A stretch of DNA of 64,000 bases from Branchiostoma floridae (lineage: Eukaryota; Chordata; Leptocardii; Amphioxiformes; Branchiostomatidae), in contig NC_049982.1 of the NCBI RefSeq assembly GCF_000003815.2, forward strand, positions 30,645,615 through 30,709,614. Reading direction: 5' to 3'. Shown here in pieces: positions 51,701 to 54,954 of this stretch. The position numbers were made by a program, and so were the translations under genes. Numbering within the stretch: position 1 is the first letter of the stretch; each line of letters begins with the position of its first letter. A model generated the notes under the pieces. That model saw nothing but the letters and a program-made list of their open reading frames with translations, searched no databases and was not told where the DNA came from.

Positions 51701-51959
51701 GTAGTAAGGCGTAACATCCTATAACAAAAATGTCTTGCATAAGTCTTTCATGAAAAAATTAAATTAAGTTGCAATGAAGTCGAACAAAGTTATATTTTTC
51801 TAATAATGAAGATTTTTTTTATATTTGACCTATTTTATGTGAAGACATTAAACTGTATCTGTAGTTAATGATGTTATATTTGTTCTACAGAAAGGACGGG
51901 CGGAAATGACGTATTGGCTCACCGGAAAGGACGGGATGGATTCCCTCCTATCGTCGTGA
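5322..51959 (+). CDS. Receptor-type (membrane) guanylyl cyclase, 26 coding exons, 1127 aa
   Basis: Single-pass receptor of the natriuretic-peptide-receptor/invertebrate receptor cyclase family, expected to make cGMP from GTP at the plasma membrane. Exons: 5322-5536, 10283-10392, 13213-13352, 13953-14033, 17414-17540, 18742-18938, 19699-19812, 20336-20471, 20849-20976, 22230-22383, 23315-23372, 24512-24596, 25752-25880, 26737-26913, 27465-27569, 27797-27868, 28216-28462, 29618-29773, 39416-39596, 40413-40553, 41659-41782, 42362-42430, 43529-43645, 43924-44083, 45833-45924, 51891-51959. All join in phase (3384 nt). Domains: signal peptide 1-24; ANF-receptor domain 25-~440; membrane span ~469-486; pseudokinase ~560-868 (Lys598, HGKLKS 689-694, TDYGL 708-712; no HRD Asp, as usual); coiled-coil linker 871-917; cyclase 918-~1115. 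Metal Asp944 and Asp988 and guanine-selecting Glu984 and Cys1057 are present. The transition-state Asn and Arg are Thr1064 and Met1068, so activity is in doubt. Confidence 0.92.
5660..5765 (+). repeat. Degenerate tRNA-derived SINE
   Basis: TGGCCTAGTGGTAAGG near 5664 resembles an A box. The region near 5720-5750 (AAAGCCCTTTACACGGCTT) matches the shared body of the two minus-strand SINE copies at 46.6 and 48.7 kb. The B box is not recognisable. Confidence 0.4.
6784..6925. mobile_element. Foldback MITE, TACTGTAAAT...ACAGTA family
   Basis: Starts TACTGTAAATACATTTCAG and ends with the inverse (CTGCATCTACAGTA). Inside are GTTCGCGG/CCGCGAAC inverted blocks. Other copies lie at 35069-35233 (complete) and 13131-13199 (half). 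Confidence 0.75.
7299..7385. mobile_element. Internally deleted copy of the TAAAGGTG MITE
   Basis: Carries GCACTGCGGGGTTCGAAAG and CCCAAGTGCAGTGAGATGGC, both found in the complete copy at 29324-29562. The core is deleted. A third copy is at 18431-18675. Confidence 0.65.
8346..8610 (+). repeat. Dispersed repeat (second copy at 36.87-37.15 kb)
   Basis: Shares long blocks such as GTGCCACCAATATGGAAGC, ATGCCTTGTTAG and GTGTCTATTTTGA with 36870-37150 in the same orientation. No coding capacity and no clear termini. Class unknown. Confidence 0.65.
9398..9556. mobile_element. 159-bp MITE with perfect 20-bp terminal inverted repeats
   Basis: TAGCCTGGGTACCATCCGGA (9398-9417) is perfectly mirrored by TCCGGATGGTACCCAGGCTA (9537-9556), and the arms continue with AGTAGTTCGCTCC/GGAGCGAACTACT. 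An isolated end-like piece (GATACCCAGGCTAG) is seen near 29243. Confidence 0.85.
10283..10392 (+). CDS. Cyclase exon 2
   Basis: Encodes [10 protein letters not shown]...AILCPPCND, the conserved Cys-containing segment of the ANF-receptor domain. Acceptor TTTTTTCTAG, donor GATG|GTAGGT, phase 1 out. Confidence 0.88.
11605..12183. mobile_element. About 580-bp foldback element, hAT-like ends
   Basis: The left end GGGCCTTCACAC is mirrored by GTGTGAAGTGGGCTT at the right, with inner CGGAATGAG/CTCATTCGTAC blocks and many ATTCCG-type subrepeats. No transposase is present. Assignment to hAT rests only on the end sequence. Confidence 0.6.
13131..13199. mobile_element. Half copy of the TACTGTAAAT MITE next to exon 3
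   Basis: AACCACCGCGAAAAGTTTCT and TTTACAGTA match the right end of the copies at 6784-6925 and 35069-35233. Its terminus is only 13 bp from the first coding base of exon 3. Confidence 0.65.
13213..13352 (+). CDS. Cyclase exon 3
   Basis: Encodes [18 protein letters not shown] and [10 protein letters not shown], core of the ligand-binding domain. Acceptor TTCTTTTCGCAG, donor AAG|GTAAAT, phase 0 out. Confidence 0.9.
13460..13537 (+). repeat. (TGAA)n/(AATC)n microsatellite
   Basis: Runs of AATCAATC and TGAATGAATGAA, in intron 3. Confidence 0.8.
13953..14033 (+). CDS. Cyclase exon 4
   Basis: 27 codons, [17 protein letters not shown] to WLCTQ, ANF-receptor domain. Acceptor TTATGTTTCAG, donor CAG|GTACGA. 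Confidence 0.9.
14130..14360 (-). repeat. G-run repeat, minus-orientation copy
   Basis: Contains a G-run at about 14287-14304, GCATTCCC...GGGAATGCC, and ends GTCTAGATAGGGTCAA, the inverse of TTAACCCTATCCAGACTGG at 24.68 kb. TACGTCATATTACGTCATAA is also shared with the other copies. Related copies: 24676-24900, 41405-41640, 54955-55800. Confidence 0.65.
15904..16042. repeat. (TC)n and (TG)n microsatellite
   Basis: About 60 bp of TC repeats followed by about 60 bp of TG repeats in intron 4. The open frames across it are low-complexity artefacts. Confidence 0.95.
17052..17212. mobile_element. Truncated copy of the CRE/E-box/AP-1 MITE
   Basis: Half of the 46748-47143 foldback: GTAATTTCCAACA, CAATCCACTGCCAT and GAACACGTGACTCAGTGAGC are shared. 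The CRE is mutated here (GTGACTTCACG). E-box CACGTG is at 17182-17187 and TGACTCA at 17186-17192. Confidence 0.75.
17414..17540 (+). CDS. Cyclase exon 5
   Basis: Encodes [20 protein letters not shown] to LKDIKETGQ. Acceptor TACATCAG, donor ACAGA|GTAAGT, phase 1 out. Confidence 0.88.
18431..18675. mobile_element. TAAAGGTG MITE, copy upstream of exon 6
   Basis: Ends CAAGGTGCGC and GCGCACCTTTG are inverted. The interior has GTGTGGGGTTCGTTAACTGC and TTTCGAACCCCGCAGTG, matching 29324-29562. The element ends 66 bp before the exon 6 acceptor. Confidence 0.7.
18742..18938 (+). CDS. Cyclase exon 6
   Basis: Encodes [20 protein letters not shown] and [20 protein letters not shown], the second lobe of the ANF-receptor domain, where related receptors read LGMTNGEYVFF. 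Acceptor TTTTCATAG, donor AAC|GTAGGT, phase 0 out. Confidence 0.92.
19699..19812 (+). CDS. Cyclase exon 7
   Basis: 38 codons, [18 protein letters not shown] to [12 protein letters not shown]. Acceptor ATACCAAG, donor AAG|GTGTTT. Confidence 0.85.
20336..20471 (+). CDS. Cyclase exon 8
   Basis: Encodes [20 protein letters not shown], the conserved YDAV-like helix region. Acceptor TTTTACAACAG, donor GAAG|GTAAGA, phase 1 out. Confidence 0.9.
20565..20773. repeat. (TC)n/(CA)n simple repeats
   Basis: Pyrimidine-rich tract with TCTC and CACA runs, in intron 8 just upstream of exon 9. Confidence 0.85.
20849..20976 (+). CDS. Cyclase exon 9
   Basis: Encodes [20 protein letters not shown] and [12 protein letters not shown], the end of the ligand-binding domain. 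Acceptor AATGATAG; donor GAG|GTTGGA is weak, but it is the only one that keeps phase 0 with exon 10. Confidence 0.85.
21739..21885 (+). repeat. Two copies of a 77-bp tandem repeat
   Basis: TTGTAACAATGTTNGAACGAATTGT...AACAAATGTCT starts at 21741 and again at 21818, in intron 9. Confidence 0.75.
22230..22383 (+). CDS. Cyclase exon 10: juxtamembrane ectodomain
   Basis: Encodes [18 protein letters not shown], then a Cys-containing segment (QCGYMNEGC) and a charged stretch rich in Glu, Arg and Lys before the membrane span. Acceptor CTCTTACAG, donor TATG|GTAAGG, phase 1 out. Confidence 0.88.
23315..23372 (+). CDS. Cyclase exon 11: transmembrane span
   Basis: Encodes [18 protein letters not shown], residues 469-486, the only hydrophobic span after the signal peptide. 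Acceptor GGTTGCAG, donor TCAG|GTAAAT, phase 2 out. Confidence 0.9.
23496..23782. mobile_element. 287-bp foldback MITE with 9-bp target duplication
   Basis: Ends TCCTCCTACGCACGGTCCCT and GGGACCGTGCGTAGTAGGAT are inverted repeats extended by CGCCTATGTGGGGACCCT/AGGGTCCCCACATAGGCG. It is flanked on both sides by TCCATCACA (23487-23495 and 23783-23791). A 9-bp duplication would fit Mutator-like elements. A related end is at 63050-63260. Confidence 0.85.
24231..24425. mobile_element. CRE/E-box/AP-1 MITE, second copy
   Basis: Starts TAGAAGTCATTCTTGAAC like the copy at 46.74 kb and carries CRE TGACGTCA (24348-24355), E-box CACGTG (24372-24377) and AP-1 TGACTCA (24376-24382). The second arm is mostly missing. 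It ends about 85 bp before exon 12. Confidence 0.75.
24512..24596 (+). CDS. Cyclase exon 12: cytosolic juxtamembrane
   Basis: Encodes [20 protein letters not shown], the basic stop-transfer segment and a WxIxYxDI motif typical of receptor cyclases. Acceptor TTTCAAATAG, donor AAG|GTATGA. Confidence 0.9.
24676..24900 (+). repeat. G-run repeat, plus-orientation copy
   Basis: Starts TTAACCCTATCCAGACTGG, then GGCATTCCCTGG and a G-run (24719-24732), and includes CATTATGACGTGATATGACG. Same family as 14130-14360. The TTAA at the start could be a target site. Confidence 0.65.
25752..25880 (+). CDS. Cyclase exon 13: Ser/Gly-rich linker
   Basis: 43 codons rich in Lys, Ser, Gly and Thr between the membrane and the pseudokinase domain, where related receptors have the glycine-rich phosphorylated segment. 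Acceptor TTTGCAG, donor AGG|GTAAAC. Confidence 0.85.
26737..26913 (+). CDS. Cyclase exon 14: start of pseudokinase domain
   Basis: Encodes [17 protein letters not shown] with the VAIK-type Lys598, then [11 protein letters not shown]. The acceptor is placed at CTCAAG|TCG because it keeps phase 0. The donor GTG|GTGAGT is consistent with the next exon. Confidence 0.85.
27465..27569 (+). CDS. Cyclase exon 15
   Basis: Encodes [20 protein letters not shown] and [14 protein letters not shown], the hinge of the pseudokinase domain (canonical EYCPRGSL). Acceptor TGTTGCAG, donor CGG|GTGAGT. Confidence 0.92.
27797..27868 (+). CDS. Cyclase exon 16
   Basis: 24 codons, [18 protein letters not shown] to IDIAK. 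Acceptor CTTAACAG, donor AAG|GTAACG. Confidence 0.9.
28216..28462 (+). CDS. Cyclase exon 17: pseudo-catalytic and activation segments
   Basis: Encodes [20 protein letters not shown] (no HRD Asp, as in all receptor cyclases) and KITDYGL. It then has an unusual stretch of about 35 residues rich in Glu, Lys, Ser and Pro (719-754), where related receptors go almost directly to KLWTAPE. Donor ACAG|GTGCTT, phase 1. Reading on past it gives a stop-containing intron. Confidence 0.9.
28586..28945. mobile_element. About 360-bp foldback MITE (copy 1)
   Basis: AATTCTTTATAC, GTACTTACTTTG, GTTCTGCTTCT and TTTGTAGCCGATGTA on the left are inverted on the right. A G-run interrupts the centre (28731-28742). 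Second copy at 47177-47462. Confidence 0.8.
29157..29237. repeat. Long hairpin
   Basis: TTTCTACCAGGGCTTCTTAC...CACTCGCTGTC folds on CAGTGAGTG...GTAAGAAGCCCCGGTAGAAA with about 30-bp arms and a short T-rich loop. It is in intron 17. It may be a palindromic transposon remnant or a transcribed hairpin. Confidence 0.65.
29324..29562. mobile_element. TAAAGGTG MITE, complete copy
   Basis: TAAAGGTGATATCTCACTGC and CACTTGGGGCA at the left are inverted at the right (TGCCCCAAGTG, CTACCTTTA). It ends 55 bp before the exon 18 acceptor. Copies also at 18431-18675 and 7299-7385. Confidence 0.8.
29618..29773 (+). CDS. Cyclase exon 18
   Basis: Encodes [20 protein letters not shown], then [20 protein letters not shown], the classic APE and DVYSFGI motifs of the pseudokinase C-lobe. 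Acceptor TTTTTCTTACAG, donor TCAG|GTATAT, phase 1 out. Confidence 0.93.
29915..30276 (-). repeat. Satellite-bearing element, minus copy (about 3 units)
   Basis: About three units of the 69-bp repeat at 37.8-39.0 kb in reverse orientation (GCAACCCCCTTATCACATTA, CCAAAGAGTGATCCAGGAT). The flank (TTTAGCTCTGAAAAGTATTT) also matches the flank of the large array in reverse. So the whole element, not just the satellite, is shared. Confidence 0.75.
30868..31095 (+). repeat. Dispersed repeat with CGGGACCTCCATTTAACG block
   Basis: GCACCATCGCACATGTGGCG, CCCAAACACGGGACCTCC and ACGTCCTATCCGAG are shared with 48405-48660 (same strand) and 34795-34916 (opposite strand). Confidence 0.75.
31217..31632 (-). 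CDS. Lectin exon 7: C-type lectin domain
   Basis: A single exon encodes the whole domain, from [18 protein letters not shown] to [10 protein letters not shown] and TGA (31217-31219). It is the long form with an extra N-terminal Cys pair. The motif line is WGPGLPN...QDC...KWNDYPC. Acceptor TTTTTTTCAG on the minus strand. Confidence 0.92.
31217..34434 (-). CDS. Type II transmembrane C-type lectin, 7 exons, 409 aa, nested antisense in cyclase intron 18
   Basis: Exons in transcript order: 34434-34395, 33568-33476, 33373-33281, 33132-33064, 32693-32557, 32373-31992, 31632-31217. Phases agree and sum to 1230 nt. There is no N-terminal signal peptide. Residues 1-98 are cytosolic and carry NPMY (37-40, 68-71) and NAMY (91-94). 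A membrane span lies at about 124-141 ([17 protein letters not shown]) after a basic stretch. Residues 145-271 are a coiled-coil stalk of seven STTVDALKR repeats. Residues 272-409 are a C-type lectin domain (CPKG, WIGLHD, WNDYPC, FFICQ). The usual EPN/QPD sugar-selecting motif reads LPN, while WND is kept, so sugar specificity is unclear. Likely a cell-surface recognition receptor that oligomerises through the stalk. A non-coding upstream exon is possible. Confidence 0.85.
31992..32373 (-). CDS. Lectin exon 6: repeated coiled-coil stalk
   Basis: 127 codons with seven STTVDALKR or STTIDALKR units spaced 14 or 17 residues apart, then [16 protein letters not shown]. Leu/Val/Ile spacing fits a parallel coiled coil. 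Acceptor TCATTAG, donor CTGG|GTAGGT, phase 1. Confidence 0.88.
32040..32362 (-). repeat. Coding minisatellite inside lectin exon 6
   Basis: Seven copies of a 51- or 42-bp unit sharing AAGGCGTCAACAGTGGTGGA on the plus strand. Both unit lengths are multiples of three, so copy-number change keeps the frame. Confidence 0.9.
32517..32546. repeat. (TATT)n microsatellite
   Basis: TTTATTTATCTATTTATTTA-type run, 10 bp from the lectin exon 5 donor. Confidence 0.9.
32557..32693 (-). CDS. Lectin exon 5: basic stop and membrane span
   Basis: Encodes [10 protein letters not shown], then [20 protein letters not shown]. Positive charge before the span fits a type II (N-in) topology. Acceptor TTTATAACAG, donor GAG|GTGAAC, phase 0. 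Confidence 0.85.
33064..33132 (-). CDS. Lectin exon 4: shortened copy of the tail exon
   Basis: 69 bp, phase 1-1. It encodes [20 protein letters not shown], a shorter relative of exons 2 and 3 in which NPMY is NAMY. Acceptor CCCTCCAG, donor CCG|GTAAAA. Confidence 0.82.
33281..33373 (-). CDS. Lectin exon 3: NPMY tail exon, copy 2
   Basis: 93 bp, phase 1-1, [18 protein letters not shown] then [10 protein letters not shown]. Nearly identical to exon 2, and the flanking intron bases (TTTTAC and the GGAAAAT side) are also alike. Acceptor CCCTCAG, donor CAG|GTAAAA. Confidence 0.88.
33476..33568 (-). CDS. Lectin exon 2: NPMY tail exon, copy 1
   Basis: 93 bp, phase 1-1, [18 protein letters not shown] then [10 protein letters not shown]. 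Acceptor CCTCTAG, donor CAG|GTAAAA. Confidence 0.88.
34395..34434 (-). CDS. Lectin exon 1: start codon
   Basis: 40 bp, [13 protein letters not shown], donor ACAG|GTAGAT, phase 1, which fits exons 2 to 4. The ATG has A at -3 (ACCATGC). The frame is open further upstream, so a longer start or an upstream exon cannot be ruled out. Confidence 0.65.
34795..34916 (-). repeat. Dispersed repeat, inverted copy of the 30.87 kb repeat
   Basis: CTCGGATAGGACGTTAAATG and the CACGTGCGATGGTGCGG region are the reverse complement of 30868-31095. Together they flank the lectin gene. Confidence 0.75.
35069..35233. mobile_element. TACTGTAAAT foldback MITE, complete copy
   Basis: Ends TACTGTAAATGCATTTAAG and CATTTACAGTA, with inverted AGTTCGCGGT/ACCGCGAACTT blocks inside. 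Confidence 0.8.
35538..35890 (-). mobile_element. 3' end of a LINE reverse-transcriptase ORF (fragment)
   Basis: Encodes [35 protein letters not shown] and [19 protein letters not shown], the C-terminal signature of many invertebrate endonuclease-reverse transcriptases, ending TGA at 35538. The catalytic domains are absent. Confidence 0.8.
36025..36491. mobile_element. 467-bp foldback DNA transposon (TACAGTCAAACCTGT ends)
   Basis: TACAGTCAAACCTGTATTAG and GGCCACC blocks at the left are inverted at the right (GGCCGCTATAGACAGG, TTTGACTGTA). The ends are flanked by TA. No transposase. Confidence 0.8.
36570..36791. other. Assembly gap (222 N)
   Basis: Unknown bases. The sequence resumes directly in a G-run of ten (36792-36801). 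Open frames crossing it are meaningless. Confidence 1.
36870..37150 (+). repeat. Dispersed repeat, second copy of the 8.35 kb repeat
   Basis: Same blocks as 8346-8610 (GCACCAATATGGAAGC, GTGTCTATTTTGACAATTTA), plus a short duplication of TAGCCAACTTACTATTTTTA. Confidence 0.65.
37250..37390 (+). repeat. SINE-like piece with B-box-like motif
   Basis: GAGTTCGATCCC (about 37300) resembles a tRNA B box. The A box is poor. It is followed by GGCTCAGCTCGGCTCGGCTC repeats. Confidence 0.4.
37745..39130 (+). repeat. 69-bp minisatellite array (about 18 units) with flanks
   Basis: The unit GGGGGTTGCTATCACATTAA ... AGTAGAATCCTGGATCACTC ... recurs at 69-bp spacing (for example 37872, 37941, 38010). Each unit contains an inverted repeat, TGGAGAATTAATGTGATA and TATCACATTAATTCTCCA, around an AGGGGGTTGC loop. 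69 bp is 23 codons, so one frame stays open for several units without evidence of being a gene. The flank GCTCAAAAAAGTATTT-like sequence (about 39090-39110) is shared with the 29.9 kb copy. Confidence 0.93.
39416..39596 (+). CDS. Cyclase exon 19: end of pseudokinase domain
   Basis: Encodes [20 protein letters not shown], then [18 protein letters not shown], the conserved CW.EDP..RP motif. Acceptor CTCTTCGCAG, donor GGGAA|GTAAGG, phase 2 out. Confidence 0.93.
40413..40553 (+). CDS. Cyclase exon 20: dimerisation coiled coil
   Basis: Encodes [20 protein letters not shown], then [13 protein letters not shown], the signalling-helix linker before the cyclase domain. Acceptor TTGTGACAG, donor CCCCG|GTATGC, phase 2 out. 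Confidence 0.92.
40980..41400 (+). repeat. Dispersed repeat with CGTTTCA/GTGTCACT blocks (copy 1)
   Basis: CAAGCAGCTTGATATGAT, GTCAGACGTTTCAAATAGC and GTCAGTGACACTGA resemble 52050-52165. A partial inverted relative lies at 2605-2690. Class unknown. Confidence 0.5.
41405..41640 (+). repeat. G-run repeat, third copy
   Basis: TTTTAACCCTGTCTAGACGG plus a G-run (41425-41437), then CAACTTTGACGTC-like and GTGTTGCCATAGCAACGG sequence shared with 54955-55200. It ends 18 bp or so before the exon 21 polypyrimidine tract. Confidence 0.6.
41659..41782 (+). CDS. Cyclase exon 21: first metal-binding loop
   Basis: Encodes [20 protein letters not shown], then [15 protein letters not shown] with metal-binding Asp944. 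Acceptor CATCTCCAG, donor CAG|GTAAGG. Confidence 0.94.
42362..42430 (+). CDS. Cyclase exon 22
   Basis: 23 codons, [20 protein letters not shown] then VYK. Acceptor CTCTGACAG, donor AAG|GTACGT. Confidence 0.92.
42485..42810. repeat. Compound (TG)n/(TGTA)n microsatellite
   Basis: Over 300 bp of TG, TGTA and ATAT repeats in intron 22. Confidence 0.97.
43529..43645 (+). CDS. Cyclase exon 23: second metal-binding site
   Basis: Encodes [19 protein letters not shown]: Glu984 (guanine recognition) and Asp988 (second metal). Acceptor TTCTCAG, donor CAG|GTGTGT. Confidence 0.94.
43924..44083 (+). CDS. Cyclase exon 24: catalytic motif with two key substitutions
   Basis: Encodes [26 protein letters not shown] (guanine-contacting Cys1057), then [12 protein letters not shown]. 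The family consensus here is TVNTASRMES. The Asn is Thr1064 (ACC, 44050-44052) and the Arg is Met1068 (ATG, 44062-44064). Acceptor TTCGTATAG, donor GCAG|GTAAAC, phase 1 out. Confidence 0.93.
44810..45207 (+). mobile_element. 3' end of a LINE (fragment)
   Basis: Encodes [20 protein letters not shown] then CSLY, a LINE C-terminal zinc-knuckle-like motif, to a stop at 45093. A short UTR and an (ATT)n tail (45187-45207) follow. It lies in intron 24, same strand as the host gene, and is distinct from the LINE at 3.0-4.8 kb. Confidence 0.75.
45421..45812. repeat. About 390-bp dispersed repeat, intact copy
   Basis: Starts CAAGTGACCGTAGGTAATAT and ends CCTCCAGTCACAGAGTAA, with internal GTGATTACAATACTCTGTT. 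The blocks TACTCTGTGAC and GTCACAGAGTA near its ends are inverted. It ends about 20 bp before exon 25. An interrupted copy is at 47720-49126. Confidence 0.8.
45833..45924 (+). CDS. Cyclase exon 25
   Basis: Encodes [20 protein letters not shown], then EPRGKVELT, the C-terminal beta strands of the cyclase domain. Acceptor TTTCTTTTCAG, donor ACG|GTAAAC. Confidence 0.92.
46573..46691 (-). repeat. tRNA-derived SINE with A and B boxes
   Basis: Read on the minus strand, TGGCGCAGTGGTAG (A box) is followed by GGTTCGAAGCC (B box), then a body ending GCACTTTACACGACTTTCCC. The boxes are pol III type, but the sequence cannot form a proper tRNA cloverleaf. Confidence 0.7.
46748..47143. mobile_element. Complete 396-bp foldback MITE carrying CRE, E-box and AP-1 motifs
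   Basis: TCATTATTGAAGTAATTTAA (46748) is inverted at the right end (TTGAATTACTTCAATAATGA to 47143). The left arm has CRE TGACGTCA (46853-46860) and TGACTCA (46881-46887). The right arm has TGAGTCA (47009-47015), CACGTG (47014-47019) and TGACGTCA (47036-47043). Confidence 0.85.
47177..47462. mobile_element. Foldback MITE, second copy of the 28.6 kb element
   Basis: ATCAGGTTGGTAGAT, ACACAACCAGTTAATCTC, GTTCTGCTTCTCG and GTAGCCGATGTAGG with inverted right-hand partners. Here there is no central G-run. Confidence 0.8.
48405..48660 (+). repeat. Dispersed repeat, third copy of the 30.87 kb repeat
   Basis: GCACCATCGCACATGTGGCG, CCCAAACACGGGACCTCC and ACGTCCTATCCGAGGGACG. Confidence 0.75.
48677..48796 (-). 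repeat. tRNA-derived SINE, second copy
   Basis: On the minus strand, GTAGCACAGTGGTAG (A box) and a degenerate B box (GGTCCGAATCC), with the same body as 46573-46691. Confidence 0.65.
49689..49994. mobile_element. 306-bp foldback MITE with G-run
   Basis: TAGGCTCCTTTACCGGCCTC at the left and AGAGAGGCCAGTGAAGGAGG at the right are inverted. The arms continue through a G-run/C-run pair and TTTTAAACTGGGAATA/TATTCCCAGTTTAAAA to a purine/pyrimidine core. Confidence 0.85.
51891..51959 (+). CDS. Cyclase exon 26: C-terminus
   Basis: Encodes [20 protein letters not shown] then SS and TGA (51957-51959). The KG...TYWL motif is the conserved end of receptor cyclases. There is almost no C-terminal tail. 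Acceptor TGTTCTACAG. Confidence 0.92.
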   Translation, partial: KGRAEMTYWLTGKDGMDSLLSS

Positions 51960-52016
51960 GTAGCTTCAAACAGTCCAGGGGTCATAGTTCATGCATTTAA
52001 AAACTTCAAATTGACA

Positions 52017-52022
52017 AATAAA
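52017..52022 (+). promoter_or_regulatory. Candidate polyadenylation signal of the cyclase gene
   Basis: AATAAA 58 bp after the stop codon. It lies at the edge of a dispersed repeat, so use is uncertain. Confidence 0.4.
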
Positions 52023-52049
52023 CTATGATCTAGATACGCCAAAAAGCAG

Positions 52050-52165
52050 TTACTCAAGCAACTGGATATGATTTTGGAAGCAGTCAAACGTTTCAGACAA
52101 CCATCTGGTGTCTTCTTCAGTGTCACTGGAGGAATCTTGTCGGAGAGGGTTTTTATATCCAAGCT
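52050..52165 (+). repeat. Dispersed repeat, copy 2 of the 41.0 kb repeat
   Basis: CAAGCAACTGGATATGATTT, GTCAAACGTTTCAGAC and CTTCAGTGTCACTGGAGG, then GGTTTTTATATCC, as at 41.2-41.3 kb. Confidence 0.55.
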
Positions 52166-52399
52166 GTGAACTGATATGCAAAAGAATCTAGTTGAAGAAC
52201 TTATTAATCTTAACTATGAATTAATATGCAAAAATGGAGAAAGAAAAATGTTCAATAGTGCAAAAGCAACAAGCTAGGGCAAGACAAGTTAAGACTATGT
52301 TGAGTAACTGCTTTTTGACGTATCCTATTACCTGGATGTATAACCTTCATCAATGTGGACTAGATAATTTAGGCAACGGGGCACGCTTATATAATTACT

Positions 52400-53160
52400 A
52401 TGGTATGTTAGAACATAAGATATGGCCTCTAAAGCCTGCTGTTGATGTTGTATGTAGAGGAACACTAGAAAGGTATCAAGAATCTCATTAAATGTTAGCA
52501 CGCAAGACCAAAGAACTGAAATGAAGACCTGTATAACTTGCTTTTAAAAGCAACTGTGGTTTGTTTGTATGCAGAAGACATGTGATATGTCAGAACATAA
52601 GATTTGACCTTTGAAACTTGCGTTTAATGTTACTGTGGCCGTGTACTATGTGTGATATGCAGAAGAATACCAATAGGTTATCAATGAATCTTGTGATATG
52701 TTAGAACATAAGATATGACCTTTAAATCTTGCTTTTGATGTTACTGTGATGTTGTATGTAGAAGAATTCTACTATGCGATCAAAGAAAGTTATCAAATGA
52801 TGAAACTTATGATAATGATAACAGCTATATTCATAGAGTTTTCTTGTTCTTATAGTCTATGACTTTGGACTGTGGAAGTTCTGTGATGTAACATTTTAAA
52901 GAATGATATTTATGTTCAGAATGTTATCAAATGATAAAAAATGATAAATGATAGCAACTGTTCATAGCGCTTTATCATTTTTATGTTTAACATCAGTTAC
53001 TGCATGTAGCTCAAATATATGCATGGACTGTTGTTGTTCTGTGACGTACTGTGAAAATAGCTTACTAATATAATAATTAATAGTATGATCAGAATGTTAT
53101 CCAATGATGAATCTTAAATAATAACAGATAGCAGTTTTGTTCATAGGTACTTATTTCCTC
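52400..53160 (+). repeat. Diverged tandem-like repeats
   Basis: AGAACATAAGATATGGCC-like blocks recur near 52409, 52591 and 52701, each followed by a GTTACTGTG-like block. AATGATGAAACTTA-like and GATAGCA...TTCATAG blocks recur near 52795, 52935, 53105 and 54515. Old, decayed array. Confidence 0.5.
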
Positions 53161-53404
53161 GTTATTACACGAAAAATGTTTGAACGTCAGATTCGACCTC
53201 CTTGTCTGTGACTTTGGAGCATCATCGTTGTTAAAGCGTGGTTTCTTAGGGTGAGTGTTACTACGTGTACTTGTACGTCTGTTCAGAATGTAATAAAACG
53301 ATAAATGTCGATGAATTTTCGTGGAGTTCTTTCGTTTACTGCTTCACAGCATCTACAATTATGGTGATTGTACTGTGCTGTCAATTTGATATATGTATAT
53401 TAAC

Positions 53405-53530
53405 CGGTGCAATGACCGAGTGGGTAGAGTGTTCGCCTTGCATTCGGAAGGTCGTGAGTTCTATCCCCGGCCGAGCCATACCAAAGACTTTAAAAATGAT
53501 ACATGTTGCTTTCTCTGCTTAGCACTCAGC
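53405..53530 (+). repeat. tRNA-derived SINE
   Basis: TGACCGAGTGGGTAGAG (A box) is followed by GTGAGTTCTATCCC (B-box-like), then ACCAAAGAC and an unrelated tail. No acceptor-stem pairing, so not a tRNA gene. Confidence 0.55.
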
Positions 53531-54954
53531 AATAATGAGGAAGACTTTGGAAGTTAAACACATATCACTGCCAGCAGACCAGCCCCCTGCTGTAGTAGCT
53601 TGCACATGTGTGGCCCAAGGGCTACAGAAATGGAGATGGGCGCCACCCCAACGCATCTGTTACTGATGCACGGGCAACTTTAACTTATATATGTAGTATG
53701 TTGAAAACGACTACATGTGCTACTATGGCACAAAAATGCAACATTTCTTATTTTCCTTAAAAGGAATAATTATATTATATCGTTCAATATAATGAACATG
53801 AGCGTTTACAATAGATGCACGCGCTTCTGGTGTTACTAAACATTGAACCACCAAAAGCATACTTCCAGCTCTTGATTCTTGCCACCTGGAAATTAGATTG
53901 ATGCCATGACTAGACTTGACTTGACTTTATTTGGATCCACAATTAATTAGCTTGAAATGACACCAAGGCGCGTCACATTGAATGCGACAGCCGTTTTTTT
54001 ACCTTGTACAACGACTTGCGAAAAACATTGTTTGATGATAACCAAGTAGTACGTGATTACATACAATCGAAAGACATTTGCTTCTAAAATTAATGTTCTT
54101 TGCGAGCCGTAGTGCAAAGTTCCAAACCAGCTGCTATGTATGTTCATTGTGACGTCATGACAGGTATAGTCACCGTTTAATCTATTAATCCACGGGTGGA
54201 AGAATCAACAGCTGGAGATGTGTTTCTTTTGTTCAATGTTGAATAAAATCAGGTTACATTTTTTTTGCAAATGGCTTCGTTAGCAAACAACATCATTACG
54301 GTCAAATGTAATTTCATGGATTTTACATTTTGACCTCATTCGTGTCATAAACACTTTAAAAATTCCAAAATGAAAATGATGAGTCTTAGATCTTAGATCA
54401 AACATCCGCTTATATGGGATAGTAATTGTATTGCATTGTTACCAAATCACATCATGCTCCTGGTGTTGCTGTGATGTACTATGAAGAAGAATGTTTAGCA
54501 TGTTCAGGGTGTTATCAAACGATGAAACTTACAAAACAGATGACACTTGTTTGTAAGGGTTCTATTTCTCGTTCGTTTCATTAGACACATATTGACTAAT
54601 TCTATTGCATTACATGGTGGTGATGGTCATTATGCATCTACTCATTGTATGCTATTGACGTCTCGAGGTAAATACAACCTGTCAATAATGATAAGGCACA
54701 CCGGAATGACTATTGTGAATTCTTGGATGATAACAGACTGAGGCGTAAACCTTGGACGAATATTCGTGGTATGGGATTTGATAACACCATTTGTTGACGT
54801 CAATCTGTACACTCGATATGCCTAAGCACCGATACTGTGATACGGTTGAGGATTTCGTCGTGTAAAGTTTTCAAGGTTACAAATCCGTGAAGTGCTTCAT
54901 AAAGTTTCTCTGGAAAGGATGGTAATAAAACAAGGTTAATGCTCGAAAGTTCGT

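Larger units (their letters stand above)
45925..51890. other. Intron 25 of the cyclase gene
   Basis: 6.0 kb, no coding signal. It holds two SINEs, foldback elements (46748-47143, 47177-47462, 49689-49994) and the interrupted dispersed repeat. 50.0-51.9 kb looks like AT-rich unique DNA. Confidence 0.7.

Noticed and set aside
50292-52491. Several 60-85 codon frames on both strands
   Set aside because: AT-rich intron 25 and 3' flank. None has splice signals, conserved motifs or a phase compatible with the neighbouring gene.
53405-53490. Possible tRNA gene
   Set aside because: A- and B-box-like motifs are present, but there is no acceptor-stem pairing and the sequence runs into a SINE-like tail.
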